Positions 1-10,941 of a DNA stretch of 64,000 bases are shown here, in pieces. The DNA is from Lysobacter panacisoli (GTDB taxonomy: Bacteria > Pseudomonadota > Gammaproteobacteria > Xanthomonadales > Xanthomonadaceae). Every line of letters begins with the position of its first letter. Position 1 is the stretch's first letter. The position numbers were made by a program, and so were the translations under genes. The notes beneath the pieces were generated by a model. The model was not told where the DNA came from. It ran no database searches and was given only the letters and a program-made list of their open reading frames with translations. The stretch lies in assembly GCF_009765165.1 (NCBI RefSeq), contig NZ_VLNU01000002.1, positions 84,316 through 148,315 on the forward strand, given 5' to 3'.

Positions 1-1
1 G

Positions 2-844
2 ATCAAGAATTCCAGCGGCTACGACCTGCGCCAGTTGATGATCGGCTCGGAAGGCACGCTCGGCATCGTCGTGGAAGCGACCCTGCGCCTGACCGATCCA
101 CCGCCGCCGACCAACGTGATGCTGCTGGCGCTGCCGTCGTTCGAATCGTTGATGCAGGTGTTCGCGGCGTTCCGCGAGCGGCTGACGCTGGAGGCGTTCG
201 AGTTCTTCACCGACCGCGCGCTGCACCATGTGCTGGCGCACGGCGCGCAGAAACCTTTCGACGAGGTGCATCCGTTCTACGTCGTCACCGAGTTCGCGGT
301 CGGCTTTGATGCGCGCGAGGCCGCGGCGATGGCGGCGTTCGAGTTCTGCATGGAGCAGGGCCTGGTCAGCGACGGCGTGATCAGCCAGAGCGACGCGCAG
401 GCCGCGCAGCTGTGGCGCTTGCGCGAAGGCATCACCGAAAGCCTGGCGAAATACCGGCCGTACAAGAACGATGTGTCGGTGCGGATTTCGGCGATGCCGG
501 CGTTCCTCGCCGAAACGCAGGCGCTGCTGGGGCGCGAGTACCCGCACTTCGACGTGGTCTGGTTCGGCCACATCGGCGACGGCAACCTGCACATCAACGT
601 GCTCAAGCCCGACGACACCGGTGACGCCGAATTCGTCAGCCAGTGCGAGCAGGTCACCAAGCTGCTGTCGCAGGCGCTGGAGGGTCATGGCGGCAGCATC
701 TCCGCCGAACACGGCATCGGCCTGGTCAAGAAGGCCTACCTGCTCGGCACGCGCAGCGCCGAGGAAGTGGCGCTGATGCGCGGCATCAAGCGCGTGCTCG
801 ATCCGAACGGCCTGATGAATCCGGGCAAGCTGTTCGACACCTGA
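2..844 (+). CDS. FAD-linked oxidase, C-terminal part (GlcD / D-2-hydroxyacid dehydrogenase family), 5' truncated by window
   Basis: The frame is open from base 2 and ends with TGA at 842-844, so the N-terminal part lies outside the window. The first residues carry the end of the FAD-binding domain (LMIGSEGTLGIV). The rest is the FAD-oxidase C-terminal domain, with the family motifs FGHIGDGNLHINV, SAEHGIGLVKK and the ending LDPNGLMNPGKLF. Members of this vanillyl-alcohol-oxidase superfamily oxidise D-lactate, glycolate or D-2-hydroxyglutarate and pass electrons to quinones or an electron-transfer flavoprotein. The substrate cannot be decided from this half. D-2-hydroxyglutarate or D-lactate dehydrogenase are the best guesses. 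The gene is followed by a 148-bp gap and then the DUF2388 gene, so it is probably a separate unit. Confidence 0.9.
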   Translation: MKNSSGYDLRQLMIGSEGTLGIVVEATLRLTDPPPPTNVMLLALPSFESLMQVFAAFRERLTLEAFEFFTDRALHHVLAHGAQKPFDEVHPFYVVTEFAVGFDAREAAAMAAFEFCMEQGLVSDGVISQSDAQAAQLWRLREGITESLAKYRPYKNDVSVRISAMPAFLAETQALLGREYPHFDVVWFGHIGDGNLHINVLKPDDTGDAEFVSQCEQVTKLLSQALEGHGGSISAEHGIGLVKKAYLLGTRSAEEVALMRGIKRVLDPNGLMNPGKLFDT

Positions 845-992
845 CACGCCGACGCCCCACGTCCGCCAGGTTGCTTCACCGCGGGATGAACACCGCGGCC
901 TTTTCGCCGCCGCGCATACGTCCTTTGACGCTTCGAGCGGTTAGTCTTCGCGGACCGGCCGCCCCCGCGGTCATTCCGTTCATGGACTTGCG

Positions 993-1313
993 ATGAAGCG
1001 TTCCGCCCTGTTGCTTTCCCTCGCGCTCACGGCCGCCGCCCCGGTGGCGCTGGCCTCCAGTTTCGCCGGCACGTCGGCGGGTACCTCCGCCGGCGGCAGC
1101 TCGGCCTCGAGCAACGCCAGCTCCGATTCCAGCTCCGGCAACGACGACAAGGTGGTGCTGGCCGCGCGCGACGACGCCGCGACCTTCGTCGCCAGCGACG
1201 GCGCGATCCGCGGTGCGCAGCTCGAAGCCGCACTGCGCCACCTGCGCGAGCATGCGCCGCAGGCGCGCGACGCCAGCGACCTGGAACTGGCGAAGGCGAT
1301 CCTCGCCCTGTGA
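993..1313 (+). CDS. DUF2388 family small secreted protein
   Basis: This 106-residue protein has an N-terminal signal peptide of about 21 residues (hydrophobic LLLSLALTAAAPVALA, cleavage near ALAS). A Ser/Ala/Gly-rich segment follows, and then a conserved C-terminal block with KVVLAARDDAATFVASDGAIRG, a pattern I recognise from the DUF2388 family of Pseudomonas and xanthomonads. Its role is unknown. Its stop codon overlaps the GTG start of the DUF4105 gene (GTGA at 1310-1313), so the two are translationally coupled and probably act together in the periplasm or envelope. Confidence 0.8.
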   Translation: MKRSALLLSLALTAAAPVALASSFAGTSAGTSAGGSSASSNASSDSSSGNDDKVVLAARDDAATFVASDGAIRGAQLEAALRHLREHAPQARDASDLELAKAILAL

Positions 1314-3142
1314 TCCACGGCCGCGGCCTCGTCCGCGGCGTCGTGCTCGTCGTCGGACTCGCATTCGCCGCCGGTTCGGCGCAGGCCGCGTTGCGCCTGC
1401 GTCTCGCCGAGGACGGCCTGACTCGTGCGCAGGTCGATGCCAGCCAGCGGCTGCTCGAGGAAGCGCAGGCGCATTTGCCCGATGCGATGCGAACCGGCAT
1501 CGACCGGGAGATCGTCGTGCGCTGGACGGATGTGCTGGACGATTCCATCCACGGACGCGCGACGCGAGACGAATTGCTGATCAACCGCGCGCTGCTGCCG
1601 CCGTTGACGCAGGCGGGCGCACCACCGCGCGAAGCGCTCGCGACCGTCCTGCACGAACTCGCGCATTTCCATGACCGTGCCGTTCGCGGCGCGCTGTCAC
1701 GCGATCCGCGCCTGCTCGATCTCGCCGGCTGGCAGGTGCGCGCCACGCGTTTCACCACGCGCGTCGCGGGACGCCAGCGCGAGAACCGTTTCGTCGACCG
1801 CAGTCCCGATCCGTACGAGCTGACCGATGCGGAGGAGTTCGTCGCGGTCAACGTCGAACACTTCCTGCTCGACGCCGACTACGCGTGCCGTCGTCCCGCC
1901 GTGTATCGCTACCTGCGCGATCGTCTCGGCGAGCCGCGCACGCCAGCGGCGTCGTGCGACGCGCAGTGGCCGTACGTCGATGCAGGCGAGAGCGAGGGCG
2001 GTGCGGTGGGCATGCTCGATCCCGCACGCGTGTACGCCATCGACTACCTGCTCGCCGAAGGCAACAGCCAGCCGATGAGCCGCTGGGGCCACAGCATGCT
2101 GCGCATCGTGGTGTGTGCGCCGGGGCGTCCGCGCGGACCGGATTGCCGACTCGATCTGTCGCACCACCGCGTGCTCTCGTTCCGCGCCTTCGTCGACGAC
2201 GTGCAGGTATCGAGCTGGCGCGGACTCAGCGGGCGCTATCCGTCGCGGCTGTTCGTGTTGCCGATGGAACAGGTGATCGACGAGTACACGCGCGTCGAGC
2301 TGCGCGGCCTGAGATCGGTGCCGCTGCGACTGGATCGCGGAGAGATCGCGGCCGTGCTCGAACGCGCCGCGCAGGTGCACTGGAGCTACGACGGCCGCTA
2401 CTACTTCCTCGGCAACAACTGCGCGGCGGAAACCTGGAAACTGCTCCACGACAGCCTGCCGCGACTGGCGGGGCAGGGCATTGGCAGCATCACGCCGACG
2501 GGCCTGTTGCAGCGACTGGAATCGGCCGGCGTCGCCGATGCGTCGGTGCTGGAAGACGACGATGAAGCGCTGCGCCTGGGCTATCGCTTCGCTTCGCAGC
2601 GGGCGTACTTCCAGCAGGTGTATGACGTCGCGCGTACGCAGCTGGAGCTGCCGCAGCGCGATGTCGAGGACTGGCTCGCGATGGGACCCGCGCAGCGTCG
2701 AGCGTGGTTCGAAGGCGCCGACCTGCGCGCGAGCGCGGCGCTGCTCGTGCTGGAGCAGGCCGCGCAGCGACGGCAGATGCGCGACGTGCGCGATGCGCTG
2801 AAACGGCGTTACCTAGAGCAGGAGGCACAATCCGGCGTGGGCGACGATCCGGTGCGCGAGCTGCTGCGTGAAAGCGCCTACCTTGGCCGCCCCGCATCGC
2901 TGATCGAAGGCGGCTACGGCGTTCCGCAGACGGATGAACGCATGGCGCTGGTCGCGCGCGGCGACGAATTGCACGCGAAGCTGCAACGCACGCGCATCGC
3001 GGTCGAGCAGGGCGCGCGCGGATGGATGAGCGCACAGCAGCGCGACACCATCGATGCCATCGCGTCGAACCGTGACGCGCTGGGAGAACGGCTGCGCGCC
3101 CTGCACGCGCAGGAAGGCGGCGTGCGCCTGGATTCCCGGTAG
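1310..3142 (+). CDS. DUF4105 family envelope protein with HExxH motif
   Basis: This 610-residue protein starts at GTG 1310, overlapping the stop of the DUF2388 gene. It has an N-terminal signal peptide (about residues 1-26, ending AGSAQAA). Two regions stand out. The first is an N-terminal segment with VLHELAHFHD, an HExxH zinc-protease-like motif. The second is the DUF4105 region in the middle, with the family hallmark YYFLGNNCAAETWKLL, the Asn-Cys being papain/NlpC-like in flavour. The C-terminal 150 residues are helical and charged. The function of DUF4105 is not established; peptidase or amidase activity on the envelope is inference from the motifs. A strong bidirectional hairpin terminator lies 300 bp downstream, shared with the convergent efpL gene. 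Confidence 0.82.
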   Translation: MIHGRGLVRGVVLVVGLAFAAGSAQAALRLRLAEDGLTRAQVDASQRLLEEAQAHLPDAMRTGIDREIVVRWTDVLDDSIHGRATRDELLINRALLPPLTQAGAPPREALATVLHELAHFHDRAVRGALSRDPRLLDLAGWQVRATRFTTRVAGRQRENRFVDRSPDPYELTDAEEFVAVNVEHFLLDADYACRRPAVYRYLRDRLGEPRTPAASCDAQWPYVDAGESEGGAVGMLDPARVYAIDYLLAEGNSQPMSRWGHSMLRIVVCAPGRPRGPDCRLDLSHHRVLSFRAFVDDVQVSSWRGLSGRYPSRLFVLPMEQVIDEYTRVELRGLRSVPLRLDRGEIAAVLERAAQVHWSYDGRYYFLGNNCAAETWKLLHDSLPRLAGQGIGSITPTGLLQRLESAGVADASVLEDDDEALRLGYRFASQRAYFQQVYDVARTQLELPQRDVEDWLAMGPAQRRAWFEGADLRASAALLVLEQAAQRRQMRDVRDALKRRYLEQEAQSGVGDDPVRELLRESAYLGRPASLIEGGYGVPQTDERMALVARGDELHAKLQRTRIAVEQGARGWMSAQQRDTIDAIASNRDALGERLRALHAQEGGVRLDSR

Positions 3143-3441
3143 CGTCGGTAAATCCGCCGCGCTCGGGGAGGCCGGCGGCGCGCATGTCGCTCCGAGCGCC
3201 TCGCGAGCCGCATGAAGCGCCTGCGTTGGCGAAAAAAGCGTCATGGGTCGACACAAAAAGCGTCGGCGATGGCGAAGAAGGCGCCATGCTCGACGCTTTT
3301 CGCGGCGTGCACGGCGCTTTGGGCGTCGGCGGTGGCGCTTGTTTCGTCAGGTTGCGGCACGAATGGCGTCGAGCGTGGCGCTTATTTCGCCGCCCGCGCC
3401 GCTTGAAGGTGGGACGGAGCCGGATCCAGCGTCGGCGGAAA
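3143..3441. other. Gene-free stretch with short internal repeats
   Basis: I find no convincing gene between the DUF4105 gene and the terminator. The sequence contains several imperfect copies of a GCG(A)nGCGTC word in both orientations. CGAAAAAAGCGTCA at 3230-3243 is repeated exactly inverted at 3502-3515. The Lys/Ala-rich open frames here lack family resemblance and ribosome binding sites. Confidence 0.5.
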
Positions 3442-3473
3442 CGCAAAAAGCCGCTCGGGAGCGGCTTTTTGCG
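3442..3473. terminator. Bidirectional Rho-independent terminator between DUF4105 gene and efpL
   Basis: There is a perfect 15-bp stem (CGCAAAAAGCCGCTC at 3442-3456, complement at 3459-3473) with a 2-base centre. The A5 tract on one side and the T5 tract on the other let it work in both directions. It lies between convergent genes. Confidence 0.85.
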
Positions 3474-3520
3474 GTGTCGACGACGCGGGAAGTGCTGCGC
3501 GTGACGCTTTTTTCGTCGCG

Positions 3521-4087
3521 TCAGTCCGCGCGGCCGGCGAATTCGCCCGTCGTGGTGTTGACCAGCACGCGCTCGCCGTTGCCGATGTACTCCGGCACCA
3601 TGATCTCGATGCCGGTGGACAGCTTGGCCGGCTTCGGGCGCTTGGTGGCGGTGCCACCCTTGAGTTCCGGCGGCGTCTCGACCACTTCGATCGCCACGCT
3701 CTGCGGCAGCTGCAGCGCGACCGGTGCGTCGTCGATGATCTGCACGTAGCAGCCGGTGAGGTCGGCGACGATGTAGCCGGCCAGGTCGCCGACGACGTCG
3801 GCGTCGAGCGTGTACGGCGTGTAGTCCTCGTCGTCGAGGAACACGAACGCATCGCCGTCCTTGTACGAGAACGTGGCCTGGCGACGGCTGAGCTCGACTT
3901 CCTTCAGCTCGTCCTCCGCGCCCATGCTCACGTCGAGCTTGGTGCCGCCGGGCACGGAGTACATGGTGAAGCGGAACTTGACGTTGCCGCCGCGGCCCTG
4001 CGGCGAGCTGCGCTCGATGTCGCGGATCTGGTAGACCGCGTTGTTGTACTCGACAACGTTACCTTTCTTTACGTCGTAGGCTTTCAT
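3521..4087 (-). CDS. efpL: Elongation factor P-like protein EfpL (YeiP)
   Basis: This 188-residue protein aligns along its length with E. coli YeiP. It has an N-terminal KOW-like domain, the middle segment [21 protein letters not shown], and the family ending MGRAD/GRAD. EfpL is a paralogue of EF-P that rescues ribosomes stalled on proline-rich motifs. It carries an arginine at the tip loop where EF-P carries the modified lysine; here the loop reads SSPQGRGGN with Arg32. I chose the start at 4087 ([10 protein letters not shown]) rather than the upstream ATG at 4129, because the extra 14 residues fall inside a repeat and have no family counterpart. The gene stands alone, is followed by a bidirectional terminator, and has an inverted repeat in its upstream region. 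The proline-repeat autotransporter at 50.3 kb is the kind of protein that would need such a factor. Confidence 0.93.
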   Translation of the reverse strand: MKAYDVKKGNVVEYNNAVYQIRDIERSSPQGRGGNVKFRFTMYSVPGGTKLDVSMGAEDELKEVELSRRQATFSYKDGDAFVFLDDEDYTPYTLDADVVGDLAGYIVADLTGCYVQIIDDAPVALQLPQSVAIEVVETPPELKGGTATKRPKPAKLSTGIEIMVPEYIGNGERVLVNTTTGEFAGRAD

Positions 4088-4094
4088 GGTTGTG

Positions 4095-4192
4095 TTCGGG
4101 ATTCGTGATTCGGGATTGAGGATTCGCAAGAGCGGCGGCGCGGTTAACGGGACGATGCGGGCTCCTTCGAATCCCCGAATCTCGAATCCCGA
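4095..4192. repeat. Inverted repeat of GGGATTCGnGATTCGGG type
   Basis: Two arms (about 4095-4122 and 4167-4192) are near-perfect inverted copies of a TTCGGGATTCG(T/A)GATTCGGG sequence. They lie between efpL and the upstream dehydrogenase gene. This is a REP-like intergenic palindrome. The efpL upstream region would be folded by it in RNA. Confidence 0.7.
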
Positions 4193-4206
4193 AGCCCAGC
4201 GTCACA

Positions 4207-4977
4207 TCACTTCGGCGCCAGACGCGTCGCGCCGTCGAGGCGGATGGTTTCGCCGTTGAGGTAGGTGTTGCCGAGGATGTACGCGACCAGGTCGGCGAAT
4301 TCCTTCGGCTGGCCCAGGCGCGACGGGAACGGGATCGACGCGGCCAGCGACTGCTGCACCGAGTCCGGCATGCCGTCGACCATCGGGGTCCAGAACACGC
4401 CCGGCGCGATGGTCATCACGCGGATCCCGAAGCGCGACAGTTCGCGCGCCATCGGCAGGGTCATGGCGACCACGCCGCCCTTCGACGCGGAGTACGCGGC
4501 CTGGCCGATCTGTCCTTCGTAGGCGGCCACGGAGGCGGTGTTGACGATCACGCCGCGCTCGCCGTCGGTGCCGGCCTCGTTGTGCTGCATCAGGGCGGCG
4601 GCGGCCTTGGCGACGTTGAAGCTGCCGACGAGGTTGACCATCACCGTGCCCTGGAACTGCGCCAGCGGCATCGCGCCTTCCTTGCCGAGCATGCGGCCCG
4701 CGCCGAGGATGCCCGCGCAGTTGATCGCCACGTTGAGTCCGCCGAGGAACTCGCGCGCGGCCGCGACGTTGTCGACGACGCCGGCTTCGCTGGTGACGTC
4801 GGTCTTGAAGTAGCGGGCGTTGGCTTCGCCGAGTTCGGCGACGGCGGCGGCGCCCTTGTCGTCGTTGACGTCGAACAGGGCGACCTTGCCGCCGTGGGCG
4901 ACGAGATGCTGGGCGACGGCGAGGCCGAGGCCGGAGACGCCGCCGGTGACGATGGCGCGGACGGATTGGAGTTGCAT
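4207..4977 (-). CDS. Short-chain 3-hydroxyacyl-CoA dehydrogenase (type II, HSD17B10-like)
   Basis: This 256-residue classical SDR has the NAD-binding TGGVSGLG at residues 11-18, NCAG at 86-89, Ser149 in NTAS, and the catalytic YSASK (Tyr162, Lys166). The AAYEGQIGQAAYSASKGG block and the ending NGETIRLDGATRLAPK match type II 3-hydroxyacyl-CoA dehydrogenases. These oxidise L-3-hydroxyacyl-CoA, including 2-methyl-3-hydroxybutyryl-CoA from isoleucine, with NAD+. Its position just downstream of the liu-type genes on the same strand fits branched-chain acyl-CoA breakdown. The gap to the GGDEF-EAL gene is only 82 bp, so it may share that transcript. Substrate choice is inference. Confidence 0.9.
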   Translation of the reverse strand: MQLQSVRAIVTGGVSGLGLAVAQHLVAHGGKVALFDVNDDKGAAAVAELGEANARYFKTDVTSEAGVVDNVAAAREFLGGLNVAINCAGILGAGRMLGKEGAMPLAQFQGTVMVNLVGSFNVAKAAAALMQHNEAGTDGERGVIVNTASVAAYEGQIGQAAYSASKGGVVAMTLPMARELSRFGIRVMTIAPGVFWTPMVDGMPDSVQQSLAASIPFPSRLGQPKEFADLVAYILGNTYLNGETIRLDGATRLAPK

Positions 4978-5059
4978 GGGCTGGTCCCGGGACGCGGAAA
5001 GACGCGATTTTACCGGACGCCGGGCCCTGGCCGTTCGTCGCGGCCGATCCGGGCCGTAT

Positions 5060-7633
5060 TCAGGCCTGCATCAACATCGTGCGGTAGGTGTCGCGGATCT
5101 GTTCCGGCGTCAGGCCGGGGGCGAACAGGAAGCCCTGGCCGACGTGGATCCCCAGTTGCAGCAGGAAGGCGCGGTGGCGCTCGGTTTCCACGCCCTCGGC
5201 GACCAGCTCCAGGCCCAGGCTCTTGGCGATGCCGGTCACGGCCTGGCATACGGCCACGTCGGAGTGGTTCTCCGGAACGCCCTGCACGAACAGCTGGCTC
5301 AGCTTGAGGCCGTGGATCGGCAGGCGGCGCAGGTAGTTGAGCGCGCTGTAGCCCTCGCCGAAATCGTCGATGGTGAGCATCACCCCCATCTCGCGCAGCG
5401 CGGCGAACGTGCGCAGCGTCGCCGGCGCATCCTCGATCAGCACGCGTTCGGTGAATTCCAGTTCGAGCGCGGCGCCGGGCAGGCCGTACTCGGCGAGCAC
5501 CGCGGCGACGCTGCTTGCGAGGTCCTCGCCGAGGAACTGGCGATACGACACGTTGACCGCCACGCGCGGCACCTTGAGGCCGCCTTCCTGCCATTCGCGC
5601 ATCTGCCGGCAGGCTTCGTGCAACACCCAGTCGCCGATGCCGACGATGTCGCCGGTGGTTTCGGCGTGGTCGATGAACTTGTCCGGACGGATCTCGCCGA
5701 GCGAGTGGTTGCGCCAGCGGATCAGCGCTTCGACCGCGATCACGCCGCCGTCGCGCATGTCGACCTGCGGCTGGTAGACGAGGTGGAACTCGTCGTTGTT
5801 GACCGCGCGGCGCAGGTGCGTTTCGAGCTGCAGGCGATGCAGTTGCTGCTCGGCCAGTTCCGGCGTGAAGGTCTGCCAGCCGTTGCGACCGCGCCGCTTG
5901 CTGTCGTACATCGCCACGTCCGCGCTCTGGATCAGCTGCTGCGAGCGCACGCCGTCGAGCGGCGCCTGGGCGATGCCGATGCTGGCGGTGATCGAGAACT
6001 CCTCGCCGTCGAGGCGGAAGCTGTCGCCGAAGATTTCCAGGATCGCATCGGCCAGCCGCTCCGGGCGCGCCGGATCGCTGCCGGTGTCGCAGATGATCAG
6101 GAATTCGTCGCCGCCGAAGCGCGCGATCAGGCCTTCGCTGCCGATCGCGCGCTGGATGCGTCGCGCGGCCGAGGCGAGCAGGCGATCGCCCGCGGCGTGG
6201 CCGAGCACGTCGTTGACCACCTTGAAGCGGTCGAGGTCGACGTAGAGCACCGCCAGCGCCGAGCGCAGCGGATCGTCGAGGCGGCTTTCCAGTTCGGCCA
6301 GCACCGCGTCGCGGTTGAGCAGGCCGGTGAGCGGATCGCTGCGCGCCTGCACGCGCAGGGTTTCCTCATCGTGCTTGCGTTCGGTGATGTCCTGCAGCGT
6401 GCCGGTCAGACGCGAGTTGAGCGGATCGCCCGCTTCGGCTTCGCCGATCACGCGCACCCAGAACGAACGGCCATCGGCACGGTGGCCCTGGACTTCGAGA
6501 TCGAGGTTGCGGCCGAAGGAAATCGCCTGGCCCAGCGCCGCGCGCAGGCGGTCGCGGTCGATGCCGCGCAGGCAGCCGAGCATGCCTTCGATGGTGTCGG
6601 GTGCGGGTCGGTGGCCGAGGATGCGCTGCGCTTCCTCGGTGAGGTAGAGCCGGTCGGGCGCGACGTCCCATTCCCAGCCGCCGATGTGCGCCATCGCCTG
6701 CGCGCGGTCGAACAGCGTGCTGTCGCGCTTGAGCGTGGTGACGTCGGAAAACAGCGCCAGCACCTGGTGCGGCTTGTCGCCACCGGCCGGGAACTGCGGC
6801 ACTGCGGTCACCGACAGCCACATCAGTTGCTGGCGCGTGCGGTGGTACAGGCCGATCACGGTGCTCTCGATGATGCGCGCTTCCTGCAGCGCCTGGCGCG
6901 AGGGATAGCGCTCGGGCGGTAGCTGGTGGCCACGCTCGTCCACCACCATCCAGTGATCGGGTTGCAGCGCGTCGTTGATCGACTCGTCCTGGCCGATGCC
7001 GAAGATCTTCATCGCCGCGACGTTGGCGTAGACGATCTGCAGGGCCTCGTCCTGGACGATGATGCCGCGGTCGACCGCTTCCATCAGTTCGCGGTAGCGC
7101 AGCTCGGCGGTGTGGCGGCTGCTGAGGTCGCGCGCGACCGCGACCATCGCCTTGTTGCCGTCGTACTGCAGTCCGGCGGTATGCACCTCGACCGGGAAGC
7201 GCGTGCCGTCGCCGCGCATGTTGGTCACTTCGACGACATACGTGCCGCCGCGGTTGAGCGTTTCCCACACCGGGACCATGTGGTCTTTCGGTAGATCGGG
7301 ATTCAACGTCTCGATCGGCTGGCCGACGATTTCCTCGCGCGCCCGCTTGTACGCGGTCATGCCGGCCTTGTTGAGGTCGAGCACCGTGCCGTCCCACGCG
7401 ATGATGCTGACCGGATCGGGTACCGCGTCGAACAGCGTGCGATAGCGCAGGCGTTCGGCTTCGCAGTCGTGCAGTGTCGCGACGAGCGCGTCGTGCGATT
7501 GCTGCAGCAGTTGTCGGGTGTCGGGCGACAGATCGCCGCGTTCGAGCGCGTCTCGCAGCGCCGCCAGCGTGGCCGTCGCGTCGCCTCCATCCGGAGGCGT
7601 CGGCGGCGTCGGCGCTGGCGGCTTGCGTTTCAT
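5060..7633 (-). CDS. PAS-PAS-PAS-GGDEF-EAL cyclic-di-GMP signalling protein
   Basis: This 857-residue cytosolic protein has no membrane segments. A Pro-rich start and a short coiled stretch (to about residue 60) precede three PAS-like domains (about 60-175, 180-300, 305-420). A GGDEF domain follows (about 430-590, intact ARFGGDEF), then an EAL domain (about 600-850). EAL-domain residues visible are EAL in VEALIRW, N in NVSYRQF, E in LEFTERV, DDFGEGYS (usual form DDFGTGYS) and E in AEGVETE. The KxD motif is changed to KLS. It may therefore both make and degrade c-di-GMP; activity of the EAL half needs testing. The ATG shares one base with the stop of the HMG-CoA lyase gene (TGATG), so it is translationally coupled to leucine catabolism. 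The very long open frame running upstream through the lyase gene is not coding. Confidence 0.93.
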   Translation of the reverse strand: MKRKPPAPTPPTPPDGGDATATLAALRDALERGDLSPDTRQLLQQSHDALVATLHDCEAERLRYRTLFDAVPDPVSIIAWDGTVLDLNKAGMTAYKRAREEIVGQPIETLNPDLPKDHMVPVWETLNRGGTYVVEVTNMRGDGTRFPVEVHTAGLQYDGNKAMVAVARDLSSRHTAELRYRELMEAVDRGIIVQDEALQIVYANVAAMKIFGIGQDESINDALQPDHWMVVDERGHQLPPERYPSRQALQEARIIESTVIGLYHRTRQQLMWLSVTAVPQFPAGGDKPHQVLALFSDVTTLKRDSTLFDRAQAMAHIGGWEWDVAPDRLYLTEEAQRILGHRPAPDTIEGMLGCLRGIDRDRLRAALGQAISFGRNLDLEVQGHRADGRSFWVRVIGEAEAGDPLNSRLTGTLQDITERKHDEETLRVQARSDPLTGLLNRDAVLAELESRLDDPLRSALAVLYVDLDRFKVVNDVLGHAAGDRLLASAARRIQRAIGSEGLIARFGGDEFLIICDTGSDPARPERLADAILEIFGDSFRLDGEEFSITASIGIAQAPLDGVRSQQLIQSADVAMYDSKRRGRNGWQTFTPELAEQQLHRLQLETHLRRAVNNDEFHLVYQPQVDMRDGGVIAVEALIRWRNHSLGEIRPDKFIDHAETTGDIVGIGDWVLHEACRQMREWQEGGLKVPRVAVNVSYRQFLGEDLASSVAAVLAEYGLPGAALELEFTERVLIEDAPATLRTFAALREMGVMLTIDDFGEGYSALNYLRRLPIHGLKLSQLFVQGVPENHSDVAVCQAVTGIAKSLGLELVAEGVETERHRAFLLQLGIHVGQGFLFAPGLTPEQIRDTYRTMLMQA

Positions 7634-8519
7634 CACGCCGCCAACGCTTTCCCGACCTTGCTGCCGGTCTCGCGCCCCAGCAGCGTGGCGAGCCAGCGTC
7701 CGGTCTGCGCGAGTTGTGCCAGGTCGATCCCCGTCTCGACGCCCAGGCCGTGCAGCATGTACACGACGTCCTCGGTGGCGACGTTGCCGCTGGCGCCCTT
7801 CGCGTAAGGGCAGCCGCCGGTGCCGGAGACCGACGAATCGACCACCGCGACGCCTTCCTCCAGGCACGCCAGCACGTTCGCCAGCGCCTGGCCGTAGGTG
7901 TCGTGGAAATGCACGGCGAGCGCGCCGATCGGCACTTCCTGCGCGACCGCGAGCAGCATCGCCCGCGCCTTGCCGGGCGTGCCGACGCCGATGGTGTCGC
8001 CGAGCGAGACCTCGTTGCAGCCCATCTCGTGCAGGGCACGCGCGACGCGGACCACGTCGGACAGTGGCACCTCGCCCTGGTAGGGGCAGCCGAGCACGGT
8101 GGAGACGTAGCCGCGTACCGCGACGCCGTCGGCGCGCGCGCGTTCCATCACCGGCGCGAAGCGCTGCAGCGATTCGTCGATGCCGGCGTTGATGTTCTTG
8201 CGGTTGAACGCCTCGGATGCGGCGGTGAACACCGCGATCTCGTCCACGCCGACCGCGCGGGCGCGCTCGTAACCCTGTTCGTTGGGCACCAGCACCGGAT
8301 AGCGCACGCCGGGCTGCTTGTGGATGCCGGTGTAGACCTCGGCCGCGTCGGCGAGCTGCGGCACCCACTTCGGACTGACGAAACTGGTCGTCTCGATGCT
8401 GCGCAGGCCGGTCGCCGAAAGCCGATCGATCAGCGCGATCTTGTCGGCGGTCGAGATCGTCGCCTTCTCGTTCTGCAGGCCGTCGCGCGGACCGACCTCG
8501 ACGATGCGCACCGAGGTCT

Positions 8520-8523
<4 letters not shown>
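7633..8523 (-). CDS. liuE: Hydroxymethylglutaryl-CoA lyase
   Basis: This 296-residue TIM-barrel lyase cleaves HMG-CoA to acetyl-CoA and acetoacetate, the last step of leucine degradation. Motifs are EVGPRDGLQNE with catalytic Arg13 and metal ligand Asp14, the metal histidines HFH (205-207), and the signature SGTGGCPYAKGASGN with the catalytic Cys238. Length matches the family. Its ATG overlaps the stop of the upstream biotin carboxylase subunit gene (ATGA), and its own stop overlaps the start of the GGDEF-EAL gene. The three genes are therefore one tightly packed unit. It is also named mvaB in other bacteria. Confidence 0.96.
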
Positions 8524-10529
<2,006 letters not shown>

Positions 10530-10534
10530 GTTGT

Positions 10535-10924
10535 TCAGCCCTCCCCTTCAAGGGGAGGGTTGGGTGGGGATGGGGTGGCCTTCTGCAGCGCGGCGGTAAT
10601 CACGTCGATCACTCCTTCGGCATTGCCGAGTACATCGTTGTTCCAGAATCGCAGGACGACAAAGCCGGCCTCTTCCAGGTACTTCGTTCGCTCCCGATCG
10701 TATCGGAGTGTGTCGGCGTGATGGCCGCCATCCAGCTCGATAACGACCTTCCGCTCCAGGCATGCGAAATCCAGGATGAAGCGTCCGAATGGATGCTGTC
10801 GCCTGAACTTGCAGCCTGAGACCTGCCTGCCGCGCAGGTATTGCCACAGTCGATGCTCGGCTTCGGTTGGCGAGTTGCGCAGGCGACGCACACGCGCCGA
10901 GTGCCGTTGTTCCTGACCTTGCAT
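10535..10924 (-). CDS. DUF559 endonuclease-domain protein inside a repeat-bounded element
   Basis: This 129-residue protein has the DUF559 fold, a small PD-(D/E)xK/Vsr-like nuclease domain: SPTEAEHRLWQYLRGR, FRRQHPFGRFILDFAC, the acidic VIELDGGHH, and VVLRFWNNDVL near the end. These match the family order. The start at 10924 (MQGQEQRHS) is the first ATG after the upstream repeat. The last residues (PPLEGEG) are encoded by the left inverted repeat. The gene sits between the enoyl-CoA hydratase and carboxylase genes with 37-bp inverted repeats at both ends, so it looks inserted. Nuclease activity and target are not known. Confidence 0.87.
   Translation of the reverse strand: MQGQEQRHSARVRRLRNSPTEAEHRLWQYLRGRQVSGCKFRRQHPFGRFILDFACLERKVVIELDGGHHADTLRYDRERTKYLEEAGFVVLRFWNNDVLGNAEGVIDVITAALQKATPSPPNPPLEGEG
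10537..10573. repeat. Left 37-bp inverted repeat of the DUF559 element
   Basis: The sequence from AGCCCTCCCCTTCAAGGGGA through GGGATGG is repeated exactly in inverse orientation at 10942-10978. Each copy contains its own palindrome (CCCTCCCCTT-n-AAGGGGAGGG). Confidence 0.9.
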
Positions 10925-10941
10925 CGTAGCGTCCTGCCAAA

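Noticed and set aside
3184..3504. Small Lys/Arg/Ala-rich open frames resembling histone-like tails
   Set aside because: No ribosome binding site, they run through the terminator hairpin, and the composition follows from the GCGAAAA repeats.
4820..6922. 700-codon plus-strand open frame across the SDR and GGDEF-EAL genes
   Set aside because: Antisense shadow; no ribosome site and no recognisable domain.
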